Shown here one piece after another: positions 38,722 through 47,054 of a DNA stretch of 64,000 nt. Numbering within the stretch: the stretch's first letter is position 1; every line of letters starts with the position of its first letter. Origin of the DNA: Pseudorhodoferax sp. Leaf267 (GTDB taxonomy: Bacteria; Pseudomonadota; Gammaproteobacteria; Burkholderiales; Burkholderiaceae_C). Position numbers and translations under genes: made by a program. The stretch covers positions 62,001-126,000 of the forward strand of contig NZ_LMMV01000003.1 in assembly GCF_001422405.1 (NCBI RefSeq), in the 5' to 3' direction. Below the pieces are notes generated by a model. It saw only the letters and a list, made by a program, of their open reading frames with translations, searched no databases and had not been told where the DNA came from.

Positions 38722-39768
38722 ATGCAACTGCTCAACACCCTGTACGTCACGACGCCCGAGAGTTATCTGCGGCTGGACAACGACACCCTGCGCGTGCAAG
38801 TGGACGATGAGACGCGGCTGCGCGTGCCCCTGCACCACCTGCAGGCCGTGGTGTGCTTTGGACGCATTGGCCTTTCTGTGCCCTTGATGCACCGCCTGGC
38901 CGACGAAGCCATCACCTTGGTGCTGCTGGAGGACAGTGGCCGCTTCAAGGCCAGGCTGGAAGGCCGTGTGTCGGGCAACGTGCTGCTGCGCAGGGCGCAG
39001 CACGCGCGCTCGATGGCGAGCGATTTCAGCCTGGCGTTCGCACGCGCCTGCGTCGCGGGCAAGGTCAAGAATGCGCGCCAGGTCTTGCTGCGTGGCGCGC
39101 GCGAAGCCAAGACCGATGACGACGTGGCCGGGCTGACGCGTGGCGCGCTGGACCTGGCCGCGACACTGCGCGCCTTGCCTGGCGCCGCCGATCTGGATGC
39201 CTTGCGCGGCCTGGAGGGCGAGGCTGCGCGCCAGTACTTCGCGCGCCTGCCCTTGCTGGTGCGCACCGAACTGCGCGGTGATTTTTCGATGGACGGGCGC
39301 ACCCGCCGGCCGCCGCGCGATCGCTTCAACGCCTTGCTGTCGTTTCTGTATTCGATGTGGATGAACGATTGCCGCAGTGCGCTGGAGGCTGCGGGGCTGG
39401 ACCCGCAGGTTGGCTTCCTGCATGTGCTGCGGCCCGGTCGCGCGGCGCTGGCGTTGGACTTGATGGAGGAGTTCCGCCCGTTCGCGGACCGGCTGGCGCT
39501 GACGCTGGTCAACCGCGGCCAGATCGATGCGGGCGGGTTCGATCTGCGTGAAGGCGGTGGGGTGTCGCTGCGTGCTGAGGCGCGCAAGGCTGTGGTCGTC
39601 GCATTCCAGGAGCGCAAGCAGGAGGCCATCCAGCATCCGCTGCTGGCGCAGGCCGTGCCGCTGGGGCTGGTGCCGTTGGTGCAGGCGCGCTTGATGGCGC
39701 GCGGGATCCGTGGGGAACGCGATGCGGCCGGGCAGGAGGCTGGGTATGTGCCCTTCATCGTGCGGTAG
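38722..39768 (+). CDS. cas1: CRISPR integrase Cas1 (type I-C)
   Basis: A 348-residue integrase. The metal site is formed by E165 in LEGEAARQYF, H234 in GFLHVLRPGR and D246/E249 in ALDLMEEFRP, all present. The beta-sheet N-terminal domain (LNTLYVTTPESYLRLD) is also of type I-C. It integrates new spacers next to the leader at 40090 with Cas2 and Cas4. It is 21 bases after cas4. Confidence 0.97.
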   Translation: MQLLNTLYVTTPESYLRLDNDTLRVQVDDETRLRVPLHHLQAVVCFGRIGLSVPLMHRLADEAITLVLLEDSGRFKARLEGRVSGNVLLRRAQHARSMASDFSLAFARACVAGKVKNARQVLLRGAREAKTDDDVAGLTRGALDLAATLRALPGAADLDALRGLEGEAARQYFARLPLLVRTELRGDFSMDGRTRRPPRDRFNALLSFLYSMWMNDCRSALEAAGLDPQVGFLHVLRPGRAALALDLMEEFRPFADRLALTLVNRGQIDAGGFDLREGGGVSLRAEARKAVVVAFQERKQEAIQHPLLAQAVPLGLVPLVQARLMARGIRGERDAAGQEAGYVPFIVR

Positions 39769-39798
39769 TCCGGCGGCGCGTGCGCGAGGGTGTGCCGC

Positions 39799-40089
39799 AT
39801 GCTGATCATCGTGTGCTACGACGTGAGCACGGAGACCAAGGCCGGCCGCCGCCGGTTGCGCCGCGTGGCCAAGGTGTGCGAGAGCACCGGTCAGCGCGTG
39901 CAGAAGTCCGTATTTGAATGCCAGGTGACGCTTGCCGAATTCGAGGAGCTTGAGCGGCGCTTGCTGGCCGAGGTGAATCTGGAGGAAGACTGCCTGCGTC
40001 TCTACCGCCTGCCAGATTCACGTGGCGCGGAAGTGCGCGAGTACGGCCGCTTCAAGGCGGTCGACTTCGAAGGGCCGCTGGTGCTTTGA
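39799..40089 (+). CDS. cas2: CRISPR adaptation protein Cas2 (type I-C)
   Basis: A 96-residue ferredoxin-fold protein, the usual I-C length. [28 protein letters not shown] is the standard opening with Asp8; the end reads [21 protein letters not shown]. It bridges two Cas1 dimers in the adaptation complex. A GTG at 39790 would add three residues; ATG 39799 agrees with family starts. Confidence 0.96.
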   Translation: MLIIVCYDVSTETKAGRRRLRRVAKVCESTGQRVQKSVFECQVTLAEFEELERRLLAEVNLEEDCLRLYRLPDSRGAEVREYGRFKAVDFEGPLVL

Positions 40090-40293
40090 CGCCTGGCCTC
40101 GCAGCTAACATTGCTGCGCGAACCCCAAGTGACGGCTCGTTCGCCAGAGAGGTTCGCGCTTCCCGCAAGCTGTTGTTTCCCTATGGTTTTTCTGTGTCAC
40201 ATGTGGCGCGGGCGCTTTGTACTTGCAGCGGTGCAGAGGGTTCGCGCGAAATGGCCGGATTCTGCTGGCAGGGGAATGACTTGCGCGCGAGGA
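40090..40293 (+). promoter_or_regulatory. CRISPR leader
   Basis: The 204 bases between cas2 and the first repeat contain no gene. By position this is the leader, carrying the array promoter and the Cas1-Cas2 docking sequence. GTTCGCGC occurs twice, near 40153 and 40242, and the segment GTTGTTTCCCTATGGTTTTTC is T-rich compared with the surroundings. No clear -35/-10 pair is evident. Confidence 0.7.
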
Positions 40294-41834
40294 GCGTCGC
40301 CCGTCAGCGATGACGGGCGTGGATTGAAACAATGAGCAGGCGGCCGCGGCGCGCAACAGTGGAGGCGTCGCCCGTCAGCGATGACGGGCGTGGATTGAAA
40401 CTAGGCTGCCGGTCCCATCACCCGCTGCTCTCGTGCGTCGCCCGTCAGCGATGACGGGCGTGGATTGAAACAATGAGGCCAGCGAAGCGCACGCACGGCT
40501 GGTTGCGCGTCGCCTGTCAGCGATGACGGGCGTGGATTGAAACGGTCTTCGACCGTCTCGTCGGGCACAGCCTCGCCCGCGTCGCCCGTCAGCGATGACG
40601 GGCGTGGATTGAAACGGACCACGTGGGGAAAGAGGCCTACACCCTGTTCTTGGCGTCGCCCGTCAGCGATGACGGGCGTGGATTGAAACTTGGCGTTGAG
40701 CGCGAACCCAAGTATTTCGACAGCGTCGCCCGTCAGCGATGACGGGCGTGGATTGAAACGCCATTGCGCTGCTTGTCGCAGATCAGGAATGCAGCGTCGC
40801 CCGTCAGCGATAACGGGCGTGGATGAAACCTGGATGCGAACACGGCTCATGGCTTGTCTCCTTGGGCGTCGCCCGTCAGCGATGACGGGCGTGGATTGAA
40901 ACCGCATAGCCGGCACCGGCCACGACCTTGGCAGCAAGCGTCGCCCGTCAGCGATGACGGGCGTGGATTGAAACCATGCACATCGATAGCCGGCGAGCGT
41001 TATTACGGCGTCGCCCGTCAGCGATGACGGGCGTGGATTGAAACATCTTCGAAGCCGAAACGCACCTCGATGCTCTTGTGCGTCGCCCGTCAGCGATGAC
41101 GGGCGTGGATTGAAACTTTCCGCAGGCCAAGGCGCTCAACTACTCGATCGACGCGTCGCCCGTCAGCGATGACGGGCGTGGATTGAAACCACCAAATCGT
41201 GGGCTTGTCGCGGCCCGCGCTGTCGCGTCGCCCGTCAGCGATGACGGGCGTGGATTGAAACAAGTCCAAGATGGGCGAGAAGTGGGACTACCTGGCCGCG
41301 TCGCCCGTCAGCGATGACGGGCGTGGATTGAAACAAGCAGTGGGGCGAGCACAGCCTGCATGAGGTGCGCGTCGCCCGCCAGCGATGACGGGCGTGGATT
41401 GAAACAAGGTCGGCGACGCAGTCCGCTTCCTGCAGGACAGCGTCGCCCGTCAGCGATGACGGGCGTGGATTGAAACGCACGACGCCCGCTATCTCGCCGT
41501 CCTTGGCGGTGCGTCGCCCGTCAGCGATGACGGGCGTGGATTGAAACTAGCTACATGGTCCGGTCTGGGCCATGTGACGAGCGCGTCGCCCGTCAGCGAT
41601 GACGGGCGTGGATTGAAACGCTACAACTACTCGCTCCATGGGCGGCAGGAAACTTGCGTCGCCCGTCAGCGATGACGGGCGTGGATTGAAACCACGAGAC
41701 CGGCGTGCCTGTTCGTATGGGCGAGAGCGTCGCCCGTCAGCGATAACGGACGTGGATTGAAACAGAGCCGCTGCGCCGTCTAGGGCAAGCACTGGCAGCG
41801 TCGCCGGTCAGTGATGACGCGCGTGGATTGAAAG
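40294..41834 (+). CRISPR. Type I-C CRISPR array, 22 repeats and 21 spacers
   Basis: The repeat is 37 bases long, from GCGTCGCCCG to GTGGATTGAAAC. It contains GCCCGTCA-GCGA-TGACGGGC, a perfect 8-bp stem with a GNRA loop, and ends in the common ATTGAAAC tag. Repeat starts are at 40294, 40365, 40435, 40507, 40579, 40653, 40723, 40794, 40866, 40938, 41008, 41080, 41153, 41225, 41298, 41369, 41440, 41511, 41583, 41656, 41727 and 41798. Spacers are 33-37 bases. Repeats 4, 8, 16 and 21 carry one to two changes and repeat 22, the distal end, is degenerate, so transcription and growth run from the cas2 side. No two spacers look alike. Confidence 0.98.
41798..41834 (+). repeat. Degenerate terminal CRISPR repeat
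   Basis: The last repeat has CCGGTC for CCCGTC, GTGATG for GCGATG, GCGCG for GGGCG and ends AAAG instead of AAAC. Decay of the leader-distal repeat is normal for old array ends and fixes the array direction. Confidence 0.9.
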
Positions 41835-41849
41835 CGACAGGAGCACGTC

Positions 41850-42171
41850 GAGTCCGATCTGCGCGTGCGTCAGCGCACATCTCGGCTACCACTTCCTCTC
41901 TGAAGAAGTGAATCTTTACCGTCCCGCGGGTGAGCCGCAGGCGTGGGCCGGTGCCAGCCAAAAAGTGCTGCAGACCCACTGGCGGCTCATGGCGCCGCAG
42001 GGTACGCCACTACAGGAGGGGGTGGAGCTTCCGATGGTGAACTGGTTTGCTGGGCTAACGAGTACCGCCGACCGGATCGCTTCCAACCCAGACTGGTTCG
42101 CGCCAGGTGAGCGACATGACCATCTGCGGTCCCACTACACAGACGCACTGCGTCTGGCAGGCGGGCTCTAG
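41850..42171 (+). pseudogene. Relic of a Cas3 HD domain (second CRISPR system)
   Basis: Just after the array an open frame ends with ELPMVNWFAGLTSTADRIAS, NPDWFAPGERH and LRSHYTDALRLAG before TAG at 42169. The pattern 'WxAGL-x-x-x-AD-x-I-x-SN-x-x-WF...Y...A' is the end of the HD nuclease domain in type I-E-like Cas3 proteins, where AGL-x-x-x-ADWIGS is conserved; here the W is R. There is no start codon with a ribosome site and the frame covers only about 100 of some 900 residues. It does not belong to the intact I-C Cas3 upstream. I infer a fossil of another cas locus; a chance similarity cannot be excluded without a search. Confidence 0.55.
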
Positions 42172-42268
42172 CATCACATTAGTTGGAGCCGAGCGCACAC
42201 CTTGCCGGCATCTCCAGCCGATACCGATGCGCAGAGCCGCCAGCCACGGGCGGCCCCCGGTGGTGGTG

Positions 42269-42433
42269 TCAGGCCTCGTTGAGCAGTGCCTTGATCGCCT
42301 GCGCCTCCTCGGCCGCATCGCGGGTGCTCCACAGGGCCAGCAGGTACCACGGCAAGGCCAGGGCGCCGACGAAGAGACCCGCCAGCACAACCAATGCCAG
42401 GGCGCTCAGGAAGTACAGGGCAAAGGCGAACAT
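42269..42433 (-). CDS. Small single-span membrane protein of unknown function
   Basis: A possible 54-residue protein: MFAFALYFLSALALVVLAG starts one long hydrophobic segment (about 1-36), followed by a charged helix RDAAEEAQAIKALLNEA. The composition is what a small inner-membrane protein has, and no frame on the other strand is better. No clear Shine-Dalgarno sequence stands before ATG 42433. I do not recognise a family. Confidence 0.4.
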   Translation of the reverse strand: MFAFALYFLSALALVVLAGLFVGALALPWYLLALWSTRDAAEEAQAIKALLNEA

Positions 42434-42508
42434 GGGCGGGCATTTTAGGTTCCGCGTGCCTCTTGGCCCTCGCGCGCGCCACTGCATCAGCTCCGCTGCT
42501 GCAGGCCA

Positions 42509-42598
42509 GCGTTCCCCTCGTGCGTGGGGATGAACCAATAGGGCTGACCGGGTTTGCAAATCGGCGTGACGCGTGCCCCGCGACCGTGGGATGAACCG
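42509..42598 (+). CRISPR. Fossil type I-E CRISPR mini-array (two degenerate repeats)
   Basis: Bases 42509-42537 (GCGTTCCCCTCG, then TGCGTGGGGATGAACCA) match the type I-E repeat form GTGTTCCCCGCG-N3-GCGGGGATGAACCG at about 24 of 29 positions. Bases 42571-42598 (GCGTGCCCCGCG, then GTGGGATGAACCG) match again with one base deleted. The two starts are 62 bases apart; the standard I-E period is 61. No I-E cas gene is intact nearby, but a Cas3 HD relic lies 340 bases before. The two repeats have diverged independently. Confidence 0.62.
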
Positions 42599-42849
42599 GG
42601 CAAAAGCCAGAAAAGCGCGACCGTGCCGGGCCGGCTCCACGAGGGCGTGAACTTGGCCAATGGAACCTGCCTGCTTTACGTGGGCGCCGGCGTTGTCCAT
42701 CCATGACGGGCATGGAACGAAATCGGCGCCGCACCCGGCAACGCTCACACGCCGCGCCATCCCGTCCCCTATTCGCTCCCCACTCCTACACCCCCCACCC
42801 GCGTCCGGCCCCACCATCGAGCCATCCATCACACCCAGGAGGTACCCCC

Positions 42850-43083
42850 ATGGACCTGTCCAACCACACCATGCACGATCTCTTCGACCAGCTGGGTTTG
42901 CCCAGCGATGAAACCTCGGTGCAGAAGTTCATCGCGCGGCACCGGCCGTTGCCGCAGGGGCAGCAGTTGGCCGACGCACCGTTCTGGACGCCGGCGCAGG
43001 CCCAGTTCCTGCGCGAGCAGCTGAGCGGCGATGCCGATTGGGCCGAGGTGGTCGACCAGCTGAACGTGAGCCTGCACGCCTGA
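42850..43083 (+). CDS. DUF2789-family protein
   Basis: A 77-residue protein: MDLSNHTMHDLFDQLGLPSD, then FIARHRPLP, APFWTPAQAQFLRE and DADWAEVVDQLNVSL, the conserved blocks of DUF2789. CAGGAGG lies seven bases before ATG 42850. The family is common in Beta- and Gammaproteobacteria; its function is unknown. The cyanase gene follows 157 bases downstream in the same direction. Confidence 0.88.
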   Translation: MDLSNHTMHDLFDQLGLPSDETSVQKFIARHRPLPQGQQLADAPFWTPAQAQFLREQLSGDADWAEVVDQLNVSLHA

Positions 43084-43240
43084 TGTGCTAGCCGGGCGGC
43101 GCGTCGCGCCGCTGCTCCGGCGGCGCTGCATCCAGCGGCCGCCCATGGCACACGCGTTGCATGCGTTCGGCGATGGCGGCCGGTGCGCGTTCGCGCAGGG
43201 GCCGCGCCATCCGATCCACGCCTGCACACGGAGCCCCTCC

Positions 43241-43684
43241 ATGAACCGTCTCGACGTCACCGAAAAGATCATCTCCACCAAGGTCGCCCAGGGCATCCAG
43301 TGGGCCGATGTGGCCCGCAAGGTCGGCCAGTCCAAGGAATGGACCACGGCGCTGTGCCTGGGGCAGATGACGGCGACGGCGGAGCAGGCCGGCACCGTTG
43401 GCGAGATCTTCGGGCTGTCGGCCGAGGAGCGCAAATGGCTGCAGGTGGTGCCGTTCAAGGGCTCGCTGGCCGCGCCCGTGCCCACCGATCCATTGATCTA
43501 CCGCTGGTATGAGATCGTCAGCGTCTACGGCACGACGATCAAGGAGCTGATCCACGAGGAGTTCGGCGACGGGATCATGAGCGCGATCGATCTCTCCATG
43601 GACATCCAGCGCCAGCCCGACCCCAAAGGCGACCGCGTGAACGTGCTGCTGTCAGGCAAATTCCTGCCGTACAAGACCTACTGA
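43241..43684 (+). CDS. cynS: Cyanate hydratase (cyanase)
   Basis: A 147-residue enzyme converting cyanate and bicarbonate to ammonia and CO2 (via carbamate). The N-terminal helical part is a lambda-repressor-like fold (RLDVTEKIISTKVAQGIQWADVARKVGQS). The C-terminal catalytic domain has DPLIYRWYEIVSVYGTTIKELIHEEFGDGIMSAIDLSM, which contains the Arg, Glu and Ser known from the E. coli active site. Its length is normal. No cynT or cyanate transporter gene is near. Confidence 0.96.
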   Translation: MNRLDVTEKIISTKVAQGIQWADVARKVGQSKEWTTALCLGQMTATAEQAGTVGEIFGLSAEERKWLQVVPFKGSLAAPVPTDPLIYRWYEIVSVYGTTIKELIHEEFGDGIMSAIDLSMDIQRQPDPKGDRVNVLLSGKFLPYKTY

Positions 43685-44011
43685 ACCACGGTGAAACGTC
43701 GCGCGAAAGCGACGAAATTTCGCGCGAGGCCCTCTATATGACAAATAACCGCCCAGGTTGTGGCGTATTCTGGTGCGCTCAACGGGCACGTCAACGCGTT
43801 TGCGCGGGCCGCCGTTGAGTCCATCGCACATGCAGCCTTTGCTTCGTCTTCGAGGCATCGGGTGCTTGGAGCGAACGCGGTGCCGCTGCGTCGCCATTGC
43901 TGCTGCCCAGGCAGCGGGGGCGCGGAACAGCGGCATCTGTCTGGAACTTGAACCGCTGAGGCCCACGGCCTGGTTTATTCGTCCTTCGTTACATATAGAA
44001 AGTCACAACAA
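43685..44011. other. Intergenic region after cynS, only a hairpin seen
   Basis: The 327 bases hold no gene I can support. The first 45 bases contain the inverted repeat described separately. The rest should contain the promoter of the small secreted protein gene at 44012; no clear boxes are seen. Confidence 0.4.
43699..43727 (+). terminator. Hairpin downstream of cynS
   Basis: TCGCGCGAAA (43699-43708) and TTTCGCGCGA (43718-43727) form a perfect 10-bp stem with a 9-base loop, 14 bases after the cynS stop. There is no T run after it, so it is either a U-tail-less terminator or an RNA-protecting hairpin. Confidence 0.45.
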
Positions 44012-44353
44012 ATGAAGAAACTGATTCTTTTGGCTGGTGTAGTGGTTGCCCAAGCGTTCGCGGTCAGCGCGTTCGCCCAAGGCGAAGTGGGTGCCGTCAA
44101 GAAGCCGGCACCGGTCACCAAGGCGACGCCTGAAGAAAAGGCCGCCGGCAAGGCCCACCGCAAGGCCGAAGGCACTGCGGCGATCAAGGAGCAGCCTCCT
44201 GGCGAAGTGGGCGCCGTGCCCGCCACGACCTCCAAGTCGAACATGAGCAAGGAAGACAAGGCTGCGGCCCGCGCGGCCCGCAAGTCCGAGACGGCTGCTG
44301 CCAACAAGGCCGGCACGTTGCCCAAGTCCGGCGAAGTCGGCCCCACCAAGTAA
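44012..44353 (+). CDS. Small secreted Lys/Ala-rich protein with GEVG repeats
   Basis: A 113-residue protein with a signal peptide ending SAFAQ (about 1-23). The mature part is very basic and alanine-rich with no cysteine, and has three GEVG motifs: QGEVGAVKK, PGEVGAVPA and SGEVGPTK, between which lie KAAGKAHRKAEG and KAAARAARKSET helices. It looks like an internal duplication of a 50-residue unit. I do not recognise the family; a periplasmic, nucleic-acid or envelope-binding role would fit the charge but is a guess. A strong terminator follows. Confidence 0.75.
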   Translation: MKKLILLAGVVVAQAFAVSAFAQGEVGAVKKPAPVTKATPEEKAAGKAHRKAEGTAAIKEQPPGEVGAVPATTSKSNMSKEDKAAARAARKSETAAANKAGTLPKSGEVGPTK

Positions 44354-44396
44354 GCACCGGGCCCAGGCGGGCAGCCATCTGCCCCGCCACCACGAG

Positions 44397-44423
44397 AAAG
44401 CAAGCCTCGCGGCTTGCTTTTTT
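44397..44423 (+). terminator. Rho-independent terminator of the GEVG-repeat protein gene
   Basis: AAAGCAAGCC (44397-44406), loop TCGC, GGCTTGCTTT (44411-44420), then TTTC. A perfect 10-bp stem followed by T residues, 43 bases after the stop codon. Confidence 0.92.
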
Positions 44424-44539
44424 CTTGGGCGCTGCACACGCTCAGGCGGGTAAGTCCATCGATGCCGACACCGCGCGCCAGGAGAGCTGGCCGCCGGCAG
44501 CGCGCGCTGGAAGAGGCGCCGCAGGGCGCGGCGGCGTGG

Positions 44540-45307
44540 CTATTCTTTGTAGCCCGGGTCCAGGCGGTCCAGCTTGCGCAGCAGCGAGGGCCAGACGAAC
44601 TTGCCGCCCATGCCGCCGGTCTGCACGCGCGAGGCATGGCCCACGCCCTCGACGATGGCGGGATTGACCTGCACCAACTCGCCGCCGCCGGACTGCGCGG
44701 CGATCTGGATCTGGCAGGTGGTCTCGAAGATGTACATCGACAGGAAGGCATCCGGAATGCTGGGGCCCACCGTCAGCAGGCCGTGGTTGCGCAGCATCAA
44801 AAAGTTGGCATCGCCGATGTCGGCCTGCAGCCTCGCCTTCTCGTCGTCGCGGATCGCCACGCCCTCGTAGCCGTGGTAGGCCAGCGAGGCCAGCACGAAG
44901 GTGGACTGCTGGCTGATCGGCAGCACGCCGCCCTGTTGCGCGCTGACGGCGATGCCCGCGCGCGTGTGGGTGTGCAGCACGCATTGCGCGTCCTCGCGCG
45001 CGGCATGGATCGCGCTGTGGATCACGAAGCCGGCCGGGTTCACGGGGTAGGGCGAGTCGATCAGCTTGTTGCAGGCCTGGTCCACCTTCACGAGGCTGGA
45101 CGCGGTGATCTCGTCGAACATCAGCCCGTACGGGTTGATGAGGAAGTGGTGCTCCGGCCCCGGGATGCGCGCGCTGATGTGCGTGAAGACGAGGTCGCTC
45201 CAGCCGTACAGCGCCACCAGGCGGTAGCAGGCCGCCAGGTCCACGCGCAGCTGCCACTCCTCGGCGCTGACGAGTTTCTGGATTTCGGATGCGGTGGTGG
45301 CGTTCAT
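44540..45307 (-). CDS. Class II aldolase/adducin-family protein
   Basis: A 255-residue protein. RVDLAACYRLVALYGWSDLVFTHISAR is the family opening, THTRAG (about 105-110) gives two zinc-binding histidines, and LRNHGLLTVG (about 161-170) gives the third. Members are fuculose/ribulose phosphate aldolases or decarboxylases; many in Burkholderiales act on unknown sugar acids. It starts at ATG 45307 and has no close co-directional partner except azoR 91 bases upstream. Confidence 0.9.
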   Translation of the reverse strand: MNATTASEIQKLVSAEEWQLRVDLAACYRLVALYGWSDLVFTHISARIPGPEHHFLINPYGLMFDEITASSLVKVDQACNKLIDSPYPVNPAGFVIHSAIHAAREDAQCVLHTHTRAGIAVSAQQGGVLPISQQSTFVLASLAYHGYEGVAIRDDEKARLQADIGDANFLMLRNHGLLTVGPSIPDAFLSMYIFETTCQIQIAAQSGGGELVQVNPAIVEGVGHASRVQTGGMGGKFVWPSLLRKLDRLDPGYKE

Positions 45308-45398
45308 CGGGGTCTCCGGCGGTTGTGGTGCCAGGACTGTACGGCGCACGCGGCCGTGCCGCGTGCCCGCGAGCGGACAGGCCCCGATGGCCCGTGGG

Positions 45399-46043
45399 TC
45401 AGGCGGGCTGCGCTTCGGCCGGCTGCGGCGCCACGAGTGCGGCGGCGATGTCGGCCGCGCCCTGGCGCAGGGCCGTCTCGCGCGCCTGCGGCCCCATGGC
45501 CACGCCCTCGGCGCGCACGAAGCGCACGTCGGTGATGCCGAAGAAGCCAAACACCGTCTGCAGGTAGCTTTCCTGGTGCTCCAGCGCGCGGCCCTGCTCG
45601 CTGGTGGAATACACGCCGCCGCGGCCCGACACCACGATCACCGTCTTGCCCGCGGCCAGGCCCTCGGGGCCGTTGGCGGTGTAGCGGAACGCGCGGCCCG
45701 GCACGGCCAGGCGGTCGATCCAGGCCTTGAGCTGGCTGGGGATGGAGAAGTTGTACAGCGGCGCGCCGACCACGATCACGTCGCTGGCCAGGAACTGCTC
45801 CAGGTAGCGCTCGGTCACGGCGTTCTCACGCTGTTGTGCCTCGGTCAGCGCAGCATCGGCCAGGCCGAGCTTGAAGCCCAGCGCGTCTGCGCCGAAGTGC
45901 GCCGGTGCTTCGGCGGCCAGGTCCAGGTACTGCACCTGGGTACCGGGATGGGCGGCGCGCCAGGCCTGGACCGTGCTGGCCGTCAATTGGCGCGTGATGG
46001 AGGCGTCGCCCAGGACGCTGGAATCGATGTGGAGCAGTTGCAT
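45399..46043 (-). CDS. azoR: FMN-dependent NADH-azoreductase/quinone reductase
   Basis: A 214-residue flavodoxin-like enzyme. [18 protein letters not shown] at 3-20 is the FMN-phosphate loop, [19 protein letters not shown] (about 94-112) is the central signature and [10 protein letters not shown] follows. It reduces quinones or azo compounds with two electrons from NADH. It is divergent from a LysR gene; the 111-bp gap contains TGTGG-CAG-CCATCACA, a candidate operator. This matches the common azoR-LysR pair for quinone stress. Confidence 0.93.
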   Translation of the reverse strand: MQLLHIDSSVLGDASITRQLTASTVQAWRAAHPGTQVQYLDLAAEAPAHFGADALGFKLGLADAALTEAQQRENAVTERYLEQFLASDVIVVGAPLYNFSIPSQLKAWIDRLAVPGRAFRYTANGPEGLAAGKTVIVVSGRGGVYSTSEQGRALEHQESYLQTVFGFFGITDVRFVRAEGVAMGPQARETALRQGAADIAAALVAPQPAEAQPA

Positions 46044-46154
46044 GGCAGGCCTTTGAGAGGGTGAAAAACGATGGATTGATTGTGGCAGCCATCACATTGA
46101 CCGATAAGACGGCAAAATTGCGCCGCATCGTCCTGCCAGCGAGACAATCCAACC

Positions 46155-47048
46155 ATGCAAGACCTCAACGACATGCTGTATTTCGCCGAAGTGGCCGAGC
46201 GCGGCAGCTTTGCCGAGGCCGGCCGTGTGCTGGGCCTGCCCAAGTCGCGGCTGTCGCGCCGCGTGGCCGAGCTGGAGGAGCGCCTGGGCGTGCGCCTGCT
46301 GCACCGCAGCACGCGCAAGCTGTCGCTCACCGAGGTCGGCACGCTGTACCTGCGCCACTGCATGGCCATGCGCAGCGAGGCCGTGGCCGCTGGCGAGGTG
46401 GTGCAGCGCCTGTCGGCCGCGCCCCGCGGCACGGTGCGCGTGACCTGCCCGGTCACGCTGGCGCAGTCGGTGGTGGGCGAGCTGGTGCCGCGCTTTTTGC
46501 TGGCGCACCCGCAGGTGCGCGTGGAGATGGAGGTCAGCAACCGCGTGGTCGACCCGGTGGAGGAGGGCGTGGACGTGGCGCTGCGCGTGCGCATGACGCT
46601 GCAGGACAGCGCCAGCCTGGTCGTCAAGCGCCTGGGCATGTCGCAGACGCTGCTGGTGGCCAGCCCCGCGCAGCTCGCGCGCCAGGGCACGCCCACGCAG
46701 CCGGCCGACCTGGCGCTGCTGGACACGGTCGCCATGTCGGCCAACGACGGCCGCGCGCCGGTCACGCTGTACGGCCCGGGCGGCGCCGAGTTCATCTGGC
46801 AGCGCCAGCCGCGCTATGTGGCAGACGACATGGAAACGCTGCTGCGCGCCACGCTGCTGGGCGTGGGCGCGGCCATGCTGCCCGACTACATGTGCCGCGA
46901 CGCGCTGGCAGCCGGCACGCTGGTGCCGCTGGTGCACGGCTGGGCGCCGCCGACCGGCATCGTGCATGCGGTGTTCCCCTCGCGCCGCGGGCTGGTGCCG
47001 GCGGTGCGGGCGTTCCTGGACCACCTGGGCAGCGCGCAGTTCTACTGA
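46155..47048 (+). CDS. LysR-family transcriptional regulator
   Basis: A 297-residue regulator of the CrgA-like group: FAEVAERGSFAEAGRVLGLPKSRLSRRVAELEERLGVRLL at about 9-48, then HRSTRKLSLTEVG. The co-inducer domain starts GTVRVTCPVTLAQSVVGEL. It lies opposite azoR, which it probably controls in response to quinones or electrophiles. It is convergent with a Bug receptor gene with 6 bases between stops. Confidence 0.94.
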   Translation: MQDLNDMLYFAEVAERGSFAEAGRVLGLPKSRLSRRVAELEERLGVRLLHRSTRKLSLTEVGTLYLRHCMAMRSEAVAAGEVVQRLSAAPRGTVRVTCPVTLAQSVVGELVPRFLLAHPQVRVEMEVSNRVVDPVEEGVDVALRVRMTLQDSASLVVKRLGMSQTLLVASPAQLARQGTPTQPADLALLDTVAMSANDGRAPVTLYGPGGAEFIWQRQPRYVADDMETLLRATLLGVGAAMLPDYMCRDALAAGTLVPLVHGWAPPTGIVHAVFPSRRGLVPAVRAFLDHLGSAQFY

Positions 47049-47054
47049 GCGCCG

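Noticed and set aside
40294-41834. Self-targeting spacers
   Set aside because: By eye none of the 21 spacers matches other parts of the window; the rest of the genome cannot be judged here.
40401-41979. Minus-strand frames through the array with repeated FNPRPSSLTGDA / FQSTPVIADGRR peptides
   Set aside because: These peptides are the translated CRISPR repeat; they are a known kind of false gene call.
42107-42448. A 113-residue plus-strand frame after the Cas3 relic
   Set aside because: Gln/Gly/Arg-rich text antisense to the small membrane protein frame; no start signal.
43758-43966. Short frames on both strands between cynS and the GEVG protein
   Set aside because: No ribosome site, no motif, and mutually overlapping.
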